From Microplitis mediator (taxonomy: Eukaryota; Arthropoda; Insecta; Hymenoptera; Braconidae), in the NCBI RefSeq assembly GCF_029852145.1, contig NC_079978.1:13457828-13521827 (forward strand): a stretch of DNA of 64,000 bases, given 5' to 3'. Position numbers and translations under genes: made by a program. The notes below the pieces were generated by a model that saw nothing but the letters and a program-made list of their open reading frames with translations, made no database searches and had not been told where the DNA came from. Shown here piece by piece: positions 1-11,235 of this stretch (the first letter of the stretch is position 1; each line of letters opens with the position of its first letter).

Positions 1-688
1 GTTCATGACTGTTCATGTCTGAAGCGTTAAATACAGTCAGGTCTGATCATGCCTGTTCATACCTGTCCATGCCTGTTCATGCCTGGTCATTTCTGAATCG
101 TTAAATACGCTCATGCCTGATCATACCTGTCCATGCCTGGTCATGTCTGTTCATGTCTGTTCATGTCTGAAGCGTTAAATACGCTCAGGCCTGATCATAC
201 CTGTCCACGCCTGTTCATACCTGGTCATATATGTTCATGTCTGTTCATGGCTGTTCATGTCTGCTCATAGATCTAAAATTTTCTTGACCAAGAATCTATC
301 ACGTATAAGATTTTTATTACTTGAAGTTCATACGAAACTTACTTTTCAACTAAATCTCTTAGGTCAGTGGGTAGCGAGTTACACTTTCGAGCGTAAGGTC
401 CACGGTTCAAATCCTGCACGCGCCCGAATTTTTTATTTTTTTTATTTTTATAGCAATAATTATATACATGTATAATTGAATATAGTTATACATAATTATA
501 TATAATTATATAGGGCCATTTTTTATATATAATTTTTTTACCCGGATGGGCATGAACAGACATGAACATACCTGATCAGACCTAAACATGCCTGATCAGG
601 CCTGGTCAGGCATGGCCATTTTTCATGTCTGATCAGGCCTGAAGACTCACACCTGTTCATGTCTGAGGTCTGATCATTTTTTCCCGGG
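1..688 (+). mobile_element. CCCGGG-TIR element, copy 1 (left end outside window)
   Basis: This is the right-hand ~80% of an element whose complete copy lies at 56162-57023. Position 1 aligns with about 56352, so roughly 190 bp lie off the window. The left part is an array of short words such as GATCATGCCTGTTCATGCC, arranged in ~66-75 bp higher-order units marked by AAGCGTTAAATAC (near 21, 93 and 170). The middle carries a tRNA-like sequence. The right part has TATAATTATA words and a second GATCAGGCCTG block. It ends with TGATCATTTTTTCCCGGG, the inverse of the left end of the complete copy. A 72-codon open frame at 257-475 recurs in the other copy, but it simply reads through the tRNA-like region, so I do not call it a gene. 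Non-autonomous DNA transposon is the best label; the superfamily is unknown. Confidence 0.75.
357..426 (+). other. tRNA-like sequence inside CCCGGG element
   Basis: An A-box-like TAGGTCAGTGG (360-370) and a perfect B-box GGTTCAAATCC (404-414) are spaced as in a tRNA gene. The region between them can form an anticodon-like stem (TTAC/GTAA). The acceptor stem does not pair, so this is not a functional tRNA. It may act as, or derive from, a pol III promoter such as a SINE head captured by the element. Confidence 0.6.
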
Positions 689-1225
689 CAATTTGAAAGA
701 TTTTTTTTTTTTTTGTTATTTATTTATTTTAAGTCGCTTCAACCAGATGGTCCTTAGCGACTAGGTTTGTAAGATTATTAATATTACTTTGTAACATTTT
801 AGAACTATACTGAAAACATTGTAAAAAAAAACTCGAGTATTCTAAAAATTACAATATCAAATGAAATTTTGTTGAGGTATTGCAGTTTTTAAATCATCAA
901 TAATGTGAATTGCTACTTAGCGTGTAAAAATTACTATTTGCCACTGTAACTTAAAATACGTGAGATATAATATCGAGTGTATTGTATTTTATTTATATTT
1001 GGCATATACCTCGAGATATTGGAATGGTTCTTGTAGCTGAGTGGTTATCATGCTTGCATTGAGTACTGGATGCGAACACATGCTACTGTGATCCATAACG
1101 ATTATTATAAATAGTCAAACCATAATCACCGTGAATAACCTAACCAATCATAAAAATACTATCAAAATAAATTTAATCAACTTAAAACAAAAATAAAAAT
1201 ATCATACTTGTGCGGTCAATAACTC
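689..1225. other. AT-rich spacer, no gene seen
   Basis: Low-complexity AT-rich DNA with no convincing ORF. Around 1026-1090 an A-box-like GTAGCTGAGTGG occurs, but the downstream B-box is poor, so at most this is a decayed tRNA-like fragment. Confidence 0.4.
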
Positions 1226-1278
1226 ACTAAGCCTCAAGTAAACAGCAAGAGGCATAGCCCGCGTGGCTAACCTCTAAA

Positions 1279-2638
1279 ATGGCGTCGAACACAAGTAAAC
1301 GTGAAATAAATGATGATAAGTGTAATAAAAAAAAAGTGTCAAAAAACCGAATAACAACAAGATAACTGCACTTAGGATGATAACTAATTTATTCCTCCTT
1401 GACAAAATGGTTCAAAAAGCAATGAAAGAAATGGGCACTAGCAACCAGTTACACAAAGTTCAACCCAATTTATCCAAAGCTCGTTCATCAACTAACCCCA
1501 ACGGTTCTCCGGATATCAAAGGCGACTGGGTCTAACCTAGAAAGACAGCAAAGTAATCAAATCCATCATCCGAAGATTGAACCACTCTCACCCACAACCT
1601 GTACAAAAATCTCCAGGAAGATTAAATTGAGATGGACCATATGGACGCAGCAGATCATCCAGGTAATTCAAGTAATTGTGGAAGGCACAACTATTAAAAA
1701 AATCGTGTAACTAGCAGTTGACAACAATATTGACAAAGATGATTTCGTACGAAGACAGGCTCATCAAACAAAAATCATGATCTCAGCAATCAATATGGAC
1801 ACTTTTAACAAATTGAAAGAGCTAGTGAAGTCCATTGAAGGCTGCCAATCCTACACATTCACACCACGATACCTCAGACCAAAAAGCCTAGTGTTACATG
1901 GTGTATTTGGTGGTTACGATGCCGCAGACGTAGAAGCTGAACTGAAATCTCGCAACTTCCAGCTGGCCAAAATAATGAAAGTCACTAAAATAATTTACGA
2001 TAAGCCAGACCCCACAAAGACTAGACGTTTAGTGTCACAAAAAGTTTCATGGCAAAAACCCCGGAAAAAAGGACCAGTTCAGTGTCATAGATGTCAGCGA
2101 TTTGGACACACAAGTCACAACTGTAACTATGCACCAAGATGCGTAAAGTGTGGCGGCGCACACGCGCCTAAAAATTGTATTATCGAAAAAGATGCACTCA
2201 AATCAAACAGCAAATGTGCAAATTGCAACCAGACAGGACACCCCGCCTCATACAAGGTTTGCATATATCAAAAAAATGCAAACCTAATAAACAACAATAA
2301 AAAACCAAAGCTAACCAAACTTAAGCAGTATATCAAGACCGGTAAAGAACCGAATGACATATGCCAACATTACCTATAATTTCCACACCAGGCAAGCTCC
2401 AAACACCCAATCTCAACATCATAATACCCAGCCTCAGAATACAAGCCACATCGACAACAACTATCAAAACTCACAACAAAGTGAGCATCAAAACAACGCC
2501 AACTTGCAACTACAAAGTTGGATAAATGAATTCAAAAAGGAGATACTTTACGGAGTCTACCCACAACTAAATGAAATAGCAAAGCAAGTAGCTGAAAACA
2601 CAGCTAACATCACCTCATTATACTTATGCTGGGGGTAA
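1279..2638 (+). pseudogene. Jockey-like ORF1 (gag, CCHC zinc knuckles), broken
   Basis: ORF1 proteins of Jockey elements bind element RNA and form the ribonucleoprotein used for target-primed reverse transcription. The reading starts at ATG 1279 (MASNTSKREIND), meets a stop within about 30 codons, and becomes open again in 1777-2379. That segment contains three consecutive cysteine knuckles: CHRCQRFGHTSHNC, CVKCGGAHAPKNC and CANCNQTGHPASYKVC. This spacing is typical of Jockey gag. A frameshift near 2355-2379 moves the C-terminal tail (Gln/Asn-rich, then a short helical segment) into the 2354-2638 frame. The original protein would have been about 450 residues. Family identity is secure from the knuckles; the exact N-terminus is not. 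Confidence 0.85.
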
Positions 2639-2682
2639 ACAACCCCCTCCATCAAGATATAAATACGATAGACTACTCTTAA

Positions 2683-5538
2683 CAAGTCTTAACGAACCCA
2701 CTAAACATAATAGCAATAAACGTCAACTCACTAATCCACAATGGAAAAAGGTATGAAATTCAAATACTTCTAGACTCAAATAAATACGATTTGCTGCTCA
2801 TCTCTGAAACTAAGCTGAACTCCAATCACTCCTTGATGTTCAAGAACTACGATGTTATCAGGACTGATAGACCTGGTGCTATCCGAGGAGGAGACATAGC
2901 TATAATTATAAAAAAATCAATTAAATACCAAAAAATTTTTTTCCCAAGTTCGATAGTCAACAACATACTCGAATACACAATTATCAGCTTGCAATTAAGT
3001 AATAACTCATGTTTATTTATCATAAGCGCATTCGCTACCAATGACAACCTATCACTTTTCATTGAAGGACTGAACTCTCTCCTGGATGGCATCAAGGCAG
3101 ACAATCACAAATCATACTACATCCTGGCTGGTGACCTCAACATCAGAATCAGTGAGTGGGGTGACGCAAACAAAAACGGACGTGAAAAATTACTCAAACG
3201 GGAGTCGAATGACACTGCACTAAAATACAAGGCAACCATATACCTACCATTCAATCCGACCTTCAAGCCAGCTCAATCATACCTGGACATTTGCATTGCT
3301 GACTCAAAAATTACCTCCAAAAATATAATAACCAATAAACTAAATACAATAGAATATGACAGTGATCATGATGCCATATAATTTCAAATATCCATAGATA
3401 TGGACGATATAGCCACTTAACATTCTAGAAATCTCCACCACAGACTTAAATACAAATCCACCCAGTGGAATAAATTTACCAAACAACTAAGTACCAACTT
3501 CACTTCAGAAATTCCAGACAATCAAAACTTAACCATAGTTTAAATAGACAACTACCTCAAGGAAATTAATGAATCAATAATCTACACGATAGACCAAGTC
3601 GTCCCAGTTATCAAACCACAAGATAAAATCTATAGTTATGTCAGCTCTAAAATAAAAAAACTACACACTGACATGTCTAAATTGCTTACACTGTACCATA
3701 AACTAATTAAAACAGATCTAAAAATTAAAAATAAGGTCACACAAGATACAAAAATAGCCATTAAAAACATCAAAAGTCAAATTCACGCTGAATTTGTGAA
3801 GACAGCTAACAGCTACTGGTCTTTTCAGCCCAAACAAATAAACCACCGAAATAGCAAATCATTTTTTCCGAAAATAAATAAAATGCTCAGACCACATAAA
3901 AAAATTAACATAGATAATATAAAGCTGAAAAAAGACGATCCAATCATCACCCGAAGCACCTGTGACCCATCTTAAGCTATTAGTGAAAACGATCACTTAA
4001 CTTTTACAACACCAGTGGGCAAACTAAGCCTAATTGGAGCTCACTTTGAAAAAATTAACTCACCAAGATACCTGAATGACAACACAATTCTCAGACAAAC
4101 TGTTGACCATGAAGTAAGAAAAATCAGACATGAAGCCAAAGAATTCAGAGAAAATAATAACACTCATACCAAATTTGACAATAACAACTCTGCCTTGAAT
4201 CCTAACTCAACATCTGGCGAATTTTTCTGCACAGCAGCTGAGCTGAAAAATATTCTTAAAAAATTACCGAATAAAGTCTCGAGTAGATTAGACAACATCC
4301 CACCTATGGTCATCAAACATCTACCACCAAACATTATCAGAGCCTATGTTATTCTATTCAATAACGCTCGAAATCGTAACTATTTTCCAGACAACTGGAA
4401 ACGTGCCAAAGTACTTCCCATACTGAAAAAAGGTAAAAATCCCAATAAGCCAGCCAGCTATCGTCCGATAAGTCTAACGCCCAGCATCAGTAAGGTCTAC
4501 GAGATTATCATTAACAAACAGATAATTAAAGCCTGCGAAGTTAACGGCGTGATTCCCGATAACCAATTTGGTTTCAGACACAGTCACTCAACAACACACG
4601 CCATCAACAAACTAGTGTCTGACATAAAATACTATCTCGAGCGAGTACACAACACAGCAGCACTCCTTATCGACCTGGAAAAAGCCTTTGACTCTGGCTG
4701 GATGAATGGGCTATTATAAAGGTACAAACACTAGGGTTCAAACGGTGGCTAATTCTTATCATACTTGATATGATTAGCAATAAAACTTTCGTAACATGGG
4801 ACAGAATATTCATATCATCACTAATATTTCTCATAACCGAGGGATTCCAACAAGGCACCGTCAACTCCCCTTTACTCGTTATAGTTCTCACAGAAAAAAT
4901 AGTAAATTCCACCAGAATGAACAAAACAACAGATATGATTCCTTATATACTAAGATCACTAACCTTCGCAGATGATTCCGTTATTTATATTTCTGTTCCA
5001 TCAATGACAATACTACAAAAAAAAACTTTCAGAAGAAGCAAATACCATCACTAAGCACTACGCCTTATGGAACCTTCGGGAAAATCCCACTAAATGCGAA
5101 ATTATTCTATTCAGAAGGACCCATAACTTCCTATCTGCATCGAAAAAAAGAGGCCTCGCAGACTTCAATGTCAACATCAAGCAACCAGGCTCAAATAAAG
5201 TATTCGCAGTACAAAAAAAAGAAAACAAGGGTTAGATACTTAGGAGTCCATCTAGATTATCTTCTTAAATCTAACGACCACCTTGAGATACAACTGGATA
5301 AAGCTAGAACCACATTCAGAGCTAACTGCAGAATATTTTACTGCAAACATCTCTCGATAAAAGTGAAGGTGATCTGTTACCAGCTGGTCCACCCAATTAT
5401 AACATATGCCGCCCCCACCTGGTGGAACACCAACCACATCGTCATGAAAAAAATAAGGGCATTTGAAAGATCTTGCTTAAAAGCCTGCGCCAGGCTATAC
5501 CGAACCAGTGAATCGAACTACCAAAAATATGTGAACAA
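2683..5538 (+). pseudogene. Jockey-like ORF2 (endonuclease + reverse transcriptase), 5' segment
   Basis: The endonuclease starts near 2701 (LNIIAINVNSL) in the same frame as SETKL (about 2803), the GDLNIR motif (about 3133) and SDHDA near 3360. These are recognisable apurinic-endonuclease signatures. In-frame stops occur at about 3379, 3418, 3541 and 3973. The reverse transcriptase follows in the same frame: LPNKVSSRLDNIPP, then WKRAKVLPILKKGKNP and YRPISLTPSISK, NQFGFRHSHST, and the catalytic block LLIDLEKAFDS (to 4719). A frameshift near 4710 moves the rest to another frame with QQGTVNSP and the active-site FADD. A further shift leads to the thumb and connection region (YLGVHLD, 5168-5538). 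No ATG is visible at the start. The copy cannot encode active protein. Confidence 0.9.
5523..5538 (+). repeat. 16-bp target-site duplication, left copy
   Basis: AAAAATATGTGAACAA here is repeated as AAAAATACGTGAACAA at 6238-6253 (one mismatch). The Jockey ORF2 reading frame continues across the junction if one copy and the intervening 699 bp are removed. This proves a secondary insertion into an already integrated LINE. Confidence 0.9.
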
Positions 5539-6237
5539 TTAATTAATGTAACGGGGCCGTTAAGCCCACCTCCATTTGACGGGAGGCCGATATCTCGCCC
5601 TTTTGGGCATACTCGCGCTGCGTAATCACCCATCTTCCACCCAGACGACACTCTCGGCCGAAACCAAGAGTGGACATTAATCGGGGGTATAATAAAAAAT
5701 CCCCATTGCGTGTGGTATCTAACCACAGCCACTACGAGTCCTTCCTCACTCGGGCCCCCCACTCCTTCCATCTCAGGAAATAGAGAGACTCTGGCCGAAA
5801 TGGGGCTTGGAATAGAGTCCCCATGGTACCAATTCCCTGTATTGGTCTACAGGCTGCAGATAAGTGGTGAGTTGCAGCATAACTCATTACCCTAAAAGAG
5901 TTTCTTCCACCTTATCCCACTTGGATCTAGGACGGTAACTATTAGAAGATTGCCCTCTACCGTCATCACCAAGTGAATATCACTATAGCTATAGCTATAG
6001 CTAGTGATAGTATTGTGTACGGGCTATTACCCTTAGATATTCAAGACAGTCAAAAGGAGATGGCTTCGCCCGCGCAGAGGTGCCTATTAGCTTCCTGCAA
6101 CCACGGAGTTGCCACATGTTACAAGGTGCAAAACATGCGGGCACCGCTAACGGTTGGAGTAATAGTCTCAGAACCCACGTAGAGGGTGGCACTTGCTTGA
6201 TCTGACGCCCCCTAGAGGGCGCCAATACCTCTACTGA
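5539..6237 (-). mobile_element. 699-bp retroelement insertion in Jockey ORF2
   Basis: The segment is GC-richer than its surroundings and is flanked by a 16-bp duplication, as expected for target-primed integration of a SINE or truncated LINE. Orientation is uncertain. On the minus strand it would end in a TTAATTAA-type tail next to the duplication; on the plus strand it would end in an A-run that merges with the duplication. No tRNA A/B boxes are seen. A short ATAGCT tandem run sits near 5985-6002 and a CTCF-like CCCCTAGAGGGCGCC near 6208. Minus-strand open frames (for example 5442-5771) are not recognisable proteins. It could be the UTR portion of an unidentified LINE. Confidence 0.65.
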
Positions 6238-6323
6238 AAAAATACGTGAACAACGACCTGCTGTATGAGGTTGCTGACATTCCTCGAATCGACAATTTTA
6301 TCGTACATCTAACCCGTGACTAA
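6238..6323 (+). pseudogene. Jockey-like ORF2, 3' segment after insertion
   Basis: The ORF2 frame resumes with KYVNNDLLYEVADIPRIDNF and runs to TAA at 6321-6323. Reading through that stop stays open to TAG near 6415, so the original terminus may be further downstream. The overlap of the residues KYVNN on both sides of the insertion is the coding signature of the target-site duplication. Confidence 0.85.
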
Positions 6324-6379
6324 TACGCTAAGCCACCGCTGATCAACAACACGATGATTCAAAATTTGGTCAAAACCAA

Positions 6380-6465
6380 CAAAAGGCTGGCTTACAAGCT
6401 TGGCCCAAGGTTCTAGATAGTTAGGCCAAGCCTGAGCCCGTCGTACTATCCTCTCTGGGCTTTTG
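6380..6465 (-). repeat. CCAAGCTTGG-word repeat, copy 1
   Basis: This block is homologous in inverse orientation to 21509-21610. Both contain GACGGGCYCAGGCTTG and a run of imperfect palindromic words around CAAGCTTG. It may be an insertion at the end of the Jockey copy or part of its 3' UTR. Confidence 0.5.
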
Positions 6466-6482
6466 TCATACAAGTAGAAAAT

Positions 6483-6812
6483 AATAATTTCCATGAAAAA
6501 TTATTTATTAAACATATTAATTAATCATAAAGTTCCAAATTTATAATGATGTTTTTGAATTCTTTTTGTAATGAATGAAATTTTTTACATAGCCCTTGTT
6601 TCATACTTTTCGAGAGTAACAGTTTTGGTGTAAAAATTGTTTGAACGTTGATTTTTGAAAAGTTATTAACTTTAAATATCTGTAACTTTCGAACCGTACG
6701 TTTTAGAGCTTTTATGCTTTCGAACAATTTTGTAGAGCATAAAATTTCCTACAAAAATGTTTATGATTCAAATTTTTTCCTCAAGGTCAAATAAAGTTAT
6801 AGGATTTCAAAT
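6483..6812. other. AT-rich spacer, SINE target region
   Basis: No gene is seen. It ends in the A-run that forms the left target-site duplication of the 5S-SINE. Confidence 0.4.
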
Positions 6813-6833
6813 AAAAAAAATACAATTCCTATG

Positions 6834-7270
6834 TAGGGGGCAGAGGCAGCCGATCGGTTCATGTGGGGCTCGGGCGATCATCAAAGTTAAGCAGCACCGA
6901 TCGCGGTTACTGTTTGGCTGGGTGACCGCTTAGCCATGCATTGAGCTTGATCGGACGTCTCTGTGCGCTAGGCGCGGACTGAAGAGCCAGTGATCGGTAA
7001 AATGGGAATTTTATCGATCACTGGAACTTCACCTGCTCCGAAAAATGACAGCTGTACTGGCAAAAGGTTTTCTCTGTGGTTTCCCTTTGCCGCTATACTC
7101 CCACGGCAAAAAGGTGGGGTATAGGGCATCACATAATGATGCAGTACAGAAGCACAAGTCGGTCCACAGCCGCATGAAAAAGAGGAGGGAATAGAAAAAG
7201 GTGGCGATTGCGATTAAAGGCAAAAAGTGTAAAAGGCATAAATATGCTATACACTGTTAACAATAATAAA
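6834..7270 (+). mobile_element. 5S rRNA-derived SINE (SINE3-like), full length
   Basis: A perfect 21-bp target-site duplication flanks the insertion: 6813-6833 and 7271-7291, eight A then TACAATTCCTATG. The head (about 6856-6945) keeps the internal pol III control region of 5S rRNA: AAGTTAAGCAGC (box A), GCGGTTA (intermediate element) and TGGGTGACCGC (box C), in the 5S order and spacing. It is followed by a strong hairpin (6987-7024), an unrelated body, and an AATAATAAAA tail. The perfect duplication implies recent insertion. A diverged copy of the body without a recognisable head lies on the minus strand at 25985-26125. SINE3-type elements borrow a LINE's machinery; the partner LINE is not identifiable here. 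Confidence 0.85.
6856..6945 (+). other. 5S rRNA-like head of SINE
   Basis: GATCATCAAAGTTAAGCAGC, then CGCGGTTACTGTTTGGCTGG and GTGACCGCTTA, match the central part of eukaryotic 5S rRNA. The 5' and 3' helix I strands are degraded, so it is not a functional 5S gene, but the pol III promoter core looks preserved. Confidence 0.8.
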
Positions 7271-7392
7271 AAAAAAAATACAATTCCTATGCTATTGGCA
7301 TGGGAAAATTCAAACAGTGAGCGCCACCTTTTATAATTGAAATAACAATCATCCTCTCGACAGGATTTTTTTTTTTCGATATATAGAGACTA

Positions 7393-7717
7393 CCCGATGA
7401 AAAAAGATTTTATACAATTGTATAAAATTATATACAAAAAATGGCCCGATTCAATTGTATACAACTGTATAAAAATTGTATACAATTCTATATAATTATA
7501 TACAATTTTATATAATTGCAATATATAGAATTGTATATAATTATATAGAATTGTATATAATTATATAGAATTGTCCACAATTTGTATAGAATTGTATACA
7601 ATTTCTATACAAATTGTATACAACTGGATCGGGCCATTTTTTCTATCCAATTATATATAGTCTATATATGATTATATATAGTCTATATATAAATGTATAA
7701 AATCTTTTTTCATCGGG
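7393..7717. mobile_element. TA-flanked palindromic MITE (CCCGATG TIR), copy 1
   Basis: It begins CCCGATGAAAAAAGATTTTA and ends with the inverse, flanked by TA on both sides. The interior consists of TATACAATTGTATA and TATATAATTATATA words, with the conserved phrase ATGGCCCGAT and its inverse. A second copy is at 29884-30112. No coding capacity. Confidence 0.8.
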
Positions 7718-7719
7718 TA

Positions 7720-8682
7720 TTCTTACTTCAGCCAAGAGAAAAAGAAAATATCGATTTTTTTCGGAGCACCCTAGTGTCTATACTCTTAAAAGATTAACTT
7801 GCTTGGACTAAACTCTCTTTTTAATATTATTTAACACTAAGGTCTAACAACTTCTCTCCTCTTTTTCTATAACAAAGATGTCTAAATAGTCACGAGTTAA
7901 GACGACTAAGTCTAAATTAAGTTTTATTTTTGACCCAGGCGTCAAAAAAAGATTGATTCTTCAAACGATCAAAAATAAATCCATCCTTGATGCTCATATT
8001 TCAAATTTTATAACATGCATTGCATTAATTTAATACGCAACAACTTAAACTCTTTGTGGTAAACTCCATCAGACCACATGGGTACGTTAATTTGATTAAA
8101 CTCTGCATATGTATTACTAAGTGTGGTAAATCTTAAACGGTGTTAATTGCGTAAGTAATTAAATGTTCAAATAAACATATATCTAATCTAAAATACATAT
8201 GCTAAATATATTTGCACTTAATTCATAGTTAATATAAAAAATGATCGTAATTTAAACTTTAATCCTGAAAATATTAGTCAGTCAATCTATATTTTAAACC
8301 TTTGAGTATCTTTCGTTCACTTTGTTAAAAATTACAGACATGAATAGAATTAAAATATTGAGATTCTTGATTAAAATTTTTGAAAACACACCATGGCTCC
8401 CAGTTTGGTGGACTATTTGAATTAAAAAAAAATTACCTTGAAATGAAATAAATTTGAGGCCTAAGCACCAATTATTGATACGGGTCCAATTATCGACACC
8501 CTACATTATTTTAAGATATTTAATTACCTACTGTATTGATAATAATCGTGTACATTTTTAAATAATCTTTATAATTAAGAAAATTAAAAAAAAAAAAATG
8601 TAAGTGAAAAATATTGAGTAGTTATTGACAAAAAAAATAAAGTTTATCCATCGTTATCAAAACAGCTTAAAGGCGTCACTTT
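7720..8682. other. spacer without recognised gene
   Basis: AT-rich sequence with no credible ORF. TCGGAGCACCCTAGTG near 7761 resembles the inverse of the repeat end at 63519 (CTAGGGTGCT), so part of it may be old transposon DNA. Confidence 0.4.
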
Positions 8683-9432
8683 TTAACTTCCCGCTAAGAA
8701 AATTGTAAATTTTCAAAAATTCGGGAAGTTATTGTTTTCACCCCGATTGTCGAAAATCGAGTTTTCAGATATCGACGTTTTGAGGTCCTAGGAAGCTATT
8801 CTGACTATTTTCAGAATGATGTCTGAGCGTGTGTATATATGTGTGCGTGTGTGTATGTATGTAAACTCTTTGTAACTTTTTAACTAATGAATTGATTCAG
8901 ATTGTTAAGGCAGCAATCGTAAGAGCTTGTTGGCCATCAACTTTTCTGATAATTTTAGATCATTTGAACAAGTAGACTCGAAAATATGGGTGAATTACGA
9001 AAAGAAAATCTATTTTTTTTAGTTTTTTATTGATTTCTCAGAAAGGAGTTCAACGATTGACTCCAAAATCTAATCAGCTCTGGAACTTTATAAGCCCCGT
9101 CGAATGCGACCTCAACCATCTCAATCGATTAATTTGTTCGAGAGATATCGTGGTAGAAAGAAATGAAGAAAAAAACAATTATTTGCGAGTATCTTTGAGA
9201 CAACTCATCCAAACAATTTCAAAATCTAATCAGCTCTAGAACTCGCATAAAACGCGTCGATTGCCGCCTTAGCCATCTTGGTTTTTTTCTTAAACAATGG
9301 CATACAAAAGTATTTTCGAGCTCGAAGAGCTCGAGAATGTATTCACAACAATGTTTTCGAGCTTAAGGAGCTCGAAAACAGCAGGAAGTTTTAGGGCTGG
9401 CCCGCAGGGTCAACCGATAGACAGATTTTTTT
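8683..9432 (+). repeat. family A repeat, copy A1
   Basis: It starts TTAACTTCCCGCTAAG; the first ~50 bp form a stem between TAACTTCCCG and CGGGAAGTTA. Next come a short GT-rich stretch, degenerate ~110-130 bp tandem modules (CAGCTCTRGAACTY...CGTCGAWTGC), GAGCTC-rich palindromic words, and the other end GGGTCAACCGATAGACAG. In inverse orientation the hairpin end is followed by an A-run, so the true direction may be minus. No coding capacity. Confidence 0.8.
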
Positions 9433-10249
9433 ACTATTCTTGTTAGAAATGCAGTCTTTTACTACTATCTTGGTTTCTACTAAAACTACCATCTACTACT
9501 ACTACTACACGTGCTGCTAGTTACTAAAGATGGGCCAAGAGCATATAAGCCCACCTCAATTGAAAGCTTATTCCTTAATTAATTTAATTAAGTTTTGTTG
9601 AAAATAATTTTATATTATGTAACTATAATTGTGGATTGGACCTGGTGTATTTGAAAGGACTTGGAATGGATTGGTGGACTTGGAAGGAACTGGTTGGAGG
9701 TTTTGGTCATGGAGGAAAAGGATCGGTGGAAAGAAGGACTGGTTATGGTTGGAGTCGTTGGAGTAAGTCGAGACGCTTTATTTATTGTCGGGTTAACTAT
9801 TTATTTATAATTTAATTGGAAATCTTGGAGTCGTTATATTTAATTGATCAGTAGAGTCATAAAATAATTTTATCTAAGTCACGTTGAGTCAGTTCCGTCA
9901 GCCATCTTATATTTACTGTTCCTGGTTTCATTCATTCTTTTGTAAAGCGACTTCGTTTAAATAAATGCCATAGTTATTATTTTTTAATCTTAACATGTAT
10001 AATTAATTAATAACAACCTTCCTGATAAGTTAGCTACAAGATCTCTCTCTTTAATTTAATACTGAGTGATCCAGTACGGGGTTATCCTCGTCCTGAGATT
10101 TCACTGAGCATAGCCAGACAAGGTACGTAAAATACCTCAAGTTTTATATATGTGTGCGCCCTTGTTCTACTGAGACCACATCTAATTAATAAAATAAAGC
10201 GACCAATTACAAATGTTGAAAAAAAAATTCAATAATATTAATCGTTAAT
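9433..10249. other. spacer between two inverted family A copies
   Basis: It holds a purine-rich TTGGA/GGAAGGA tract (about 9634-9775), AATAAA signals (near 9959 and 10190) and a moderately GC-rich block near 10060-10130. It could be remains of an LTR, but I found no matching ends or target-site duplication. No ORF is recognised. Confidence 0.4.

Positions 10250-11235
<986 letters not shown>

Larger units (their letters stand above)
1226..6415 (+). mobile_element. decayed Jockey-clade non-LTR retrotransposon
   Basis: The order is ORF1 with CCHC zinc knuckles, then ORF2 with an apurinic-type endonuclease and a reverse transcriptase. This is the layout of Jockey-type LINEs. Both ORFs contain stops and frameshifts, so the copy is dead. 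A later 699-bp insertion splits the 3' part of ORF2, which resumes exactly after the target-site duplication. The 5' boundary is estimated from the first ORF1 Met at 1279. The 3' boundary is uncertain because a CCAAGCTTGG-word repeat overlaps it. Confidence 0.85.

Noticed and set aside
1..260. CRISPR-like or telomere-like array of GATCATGCC repeats
   Set aside because: Repeats are short, degenerate and mutually complementary, have no unique spacers, and lie within a TIR element in a eukaryotic context.
257..475. 72-residue ORF conserved between 257-475 and 56599-56817
   Set aside because: Conservation comes from the element copy; the frame reads through the tRNA-like boxes and has no independent support.
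5442..5771. 109-residue minus-strand ORF
   Set aside because: It spans the border of the 699-bp insertion and the Jockey ORF2, so it cannot be an original gene.
6856..6945. Functional 5S rRNA gene
   Set aside because: Outer helix strands are degraded and the unit is a retroposed SINE with target duplications.
9618..10211. LTR TGTAAC..TTACA in the spacer between A1 and A2
   Set aside because: Flanking four bases do not match (ATTA versus AATG).
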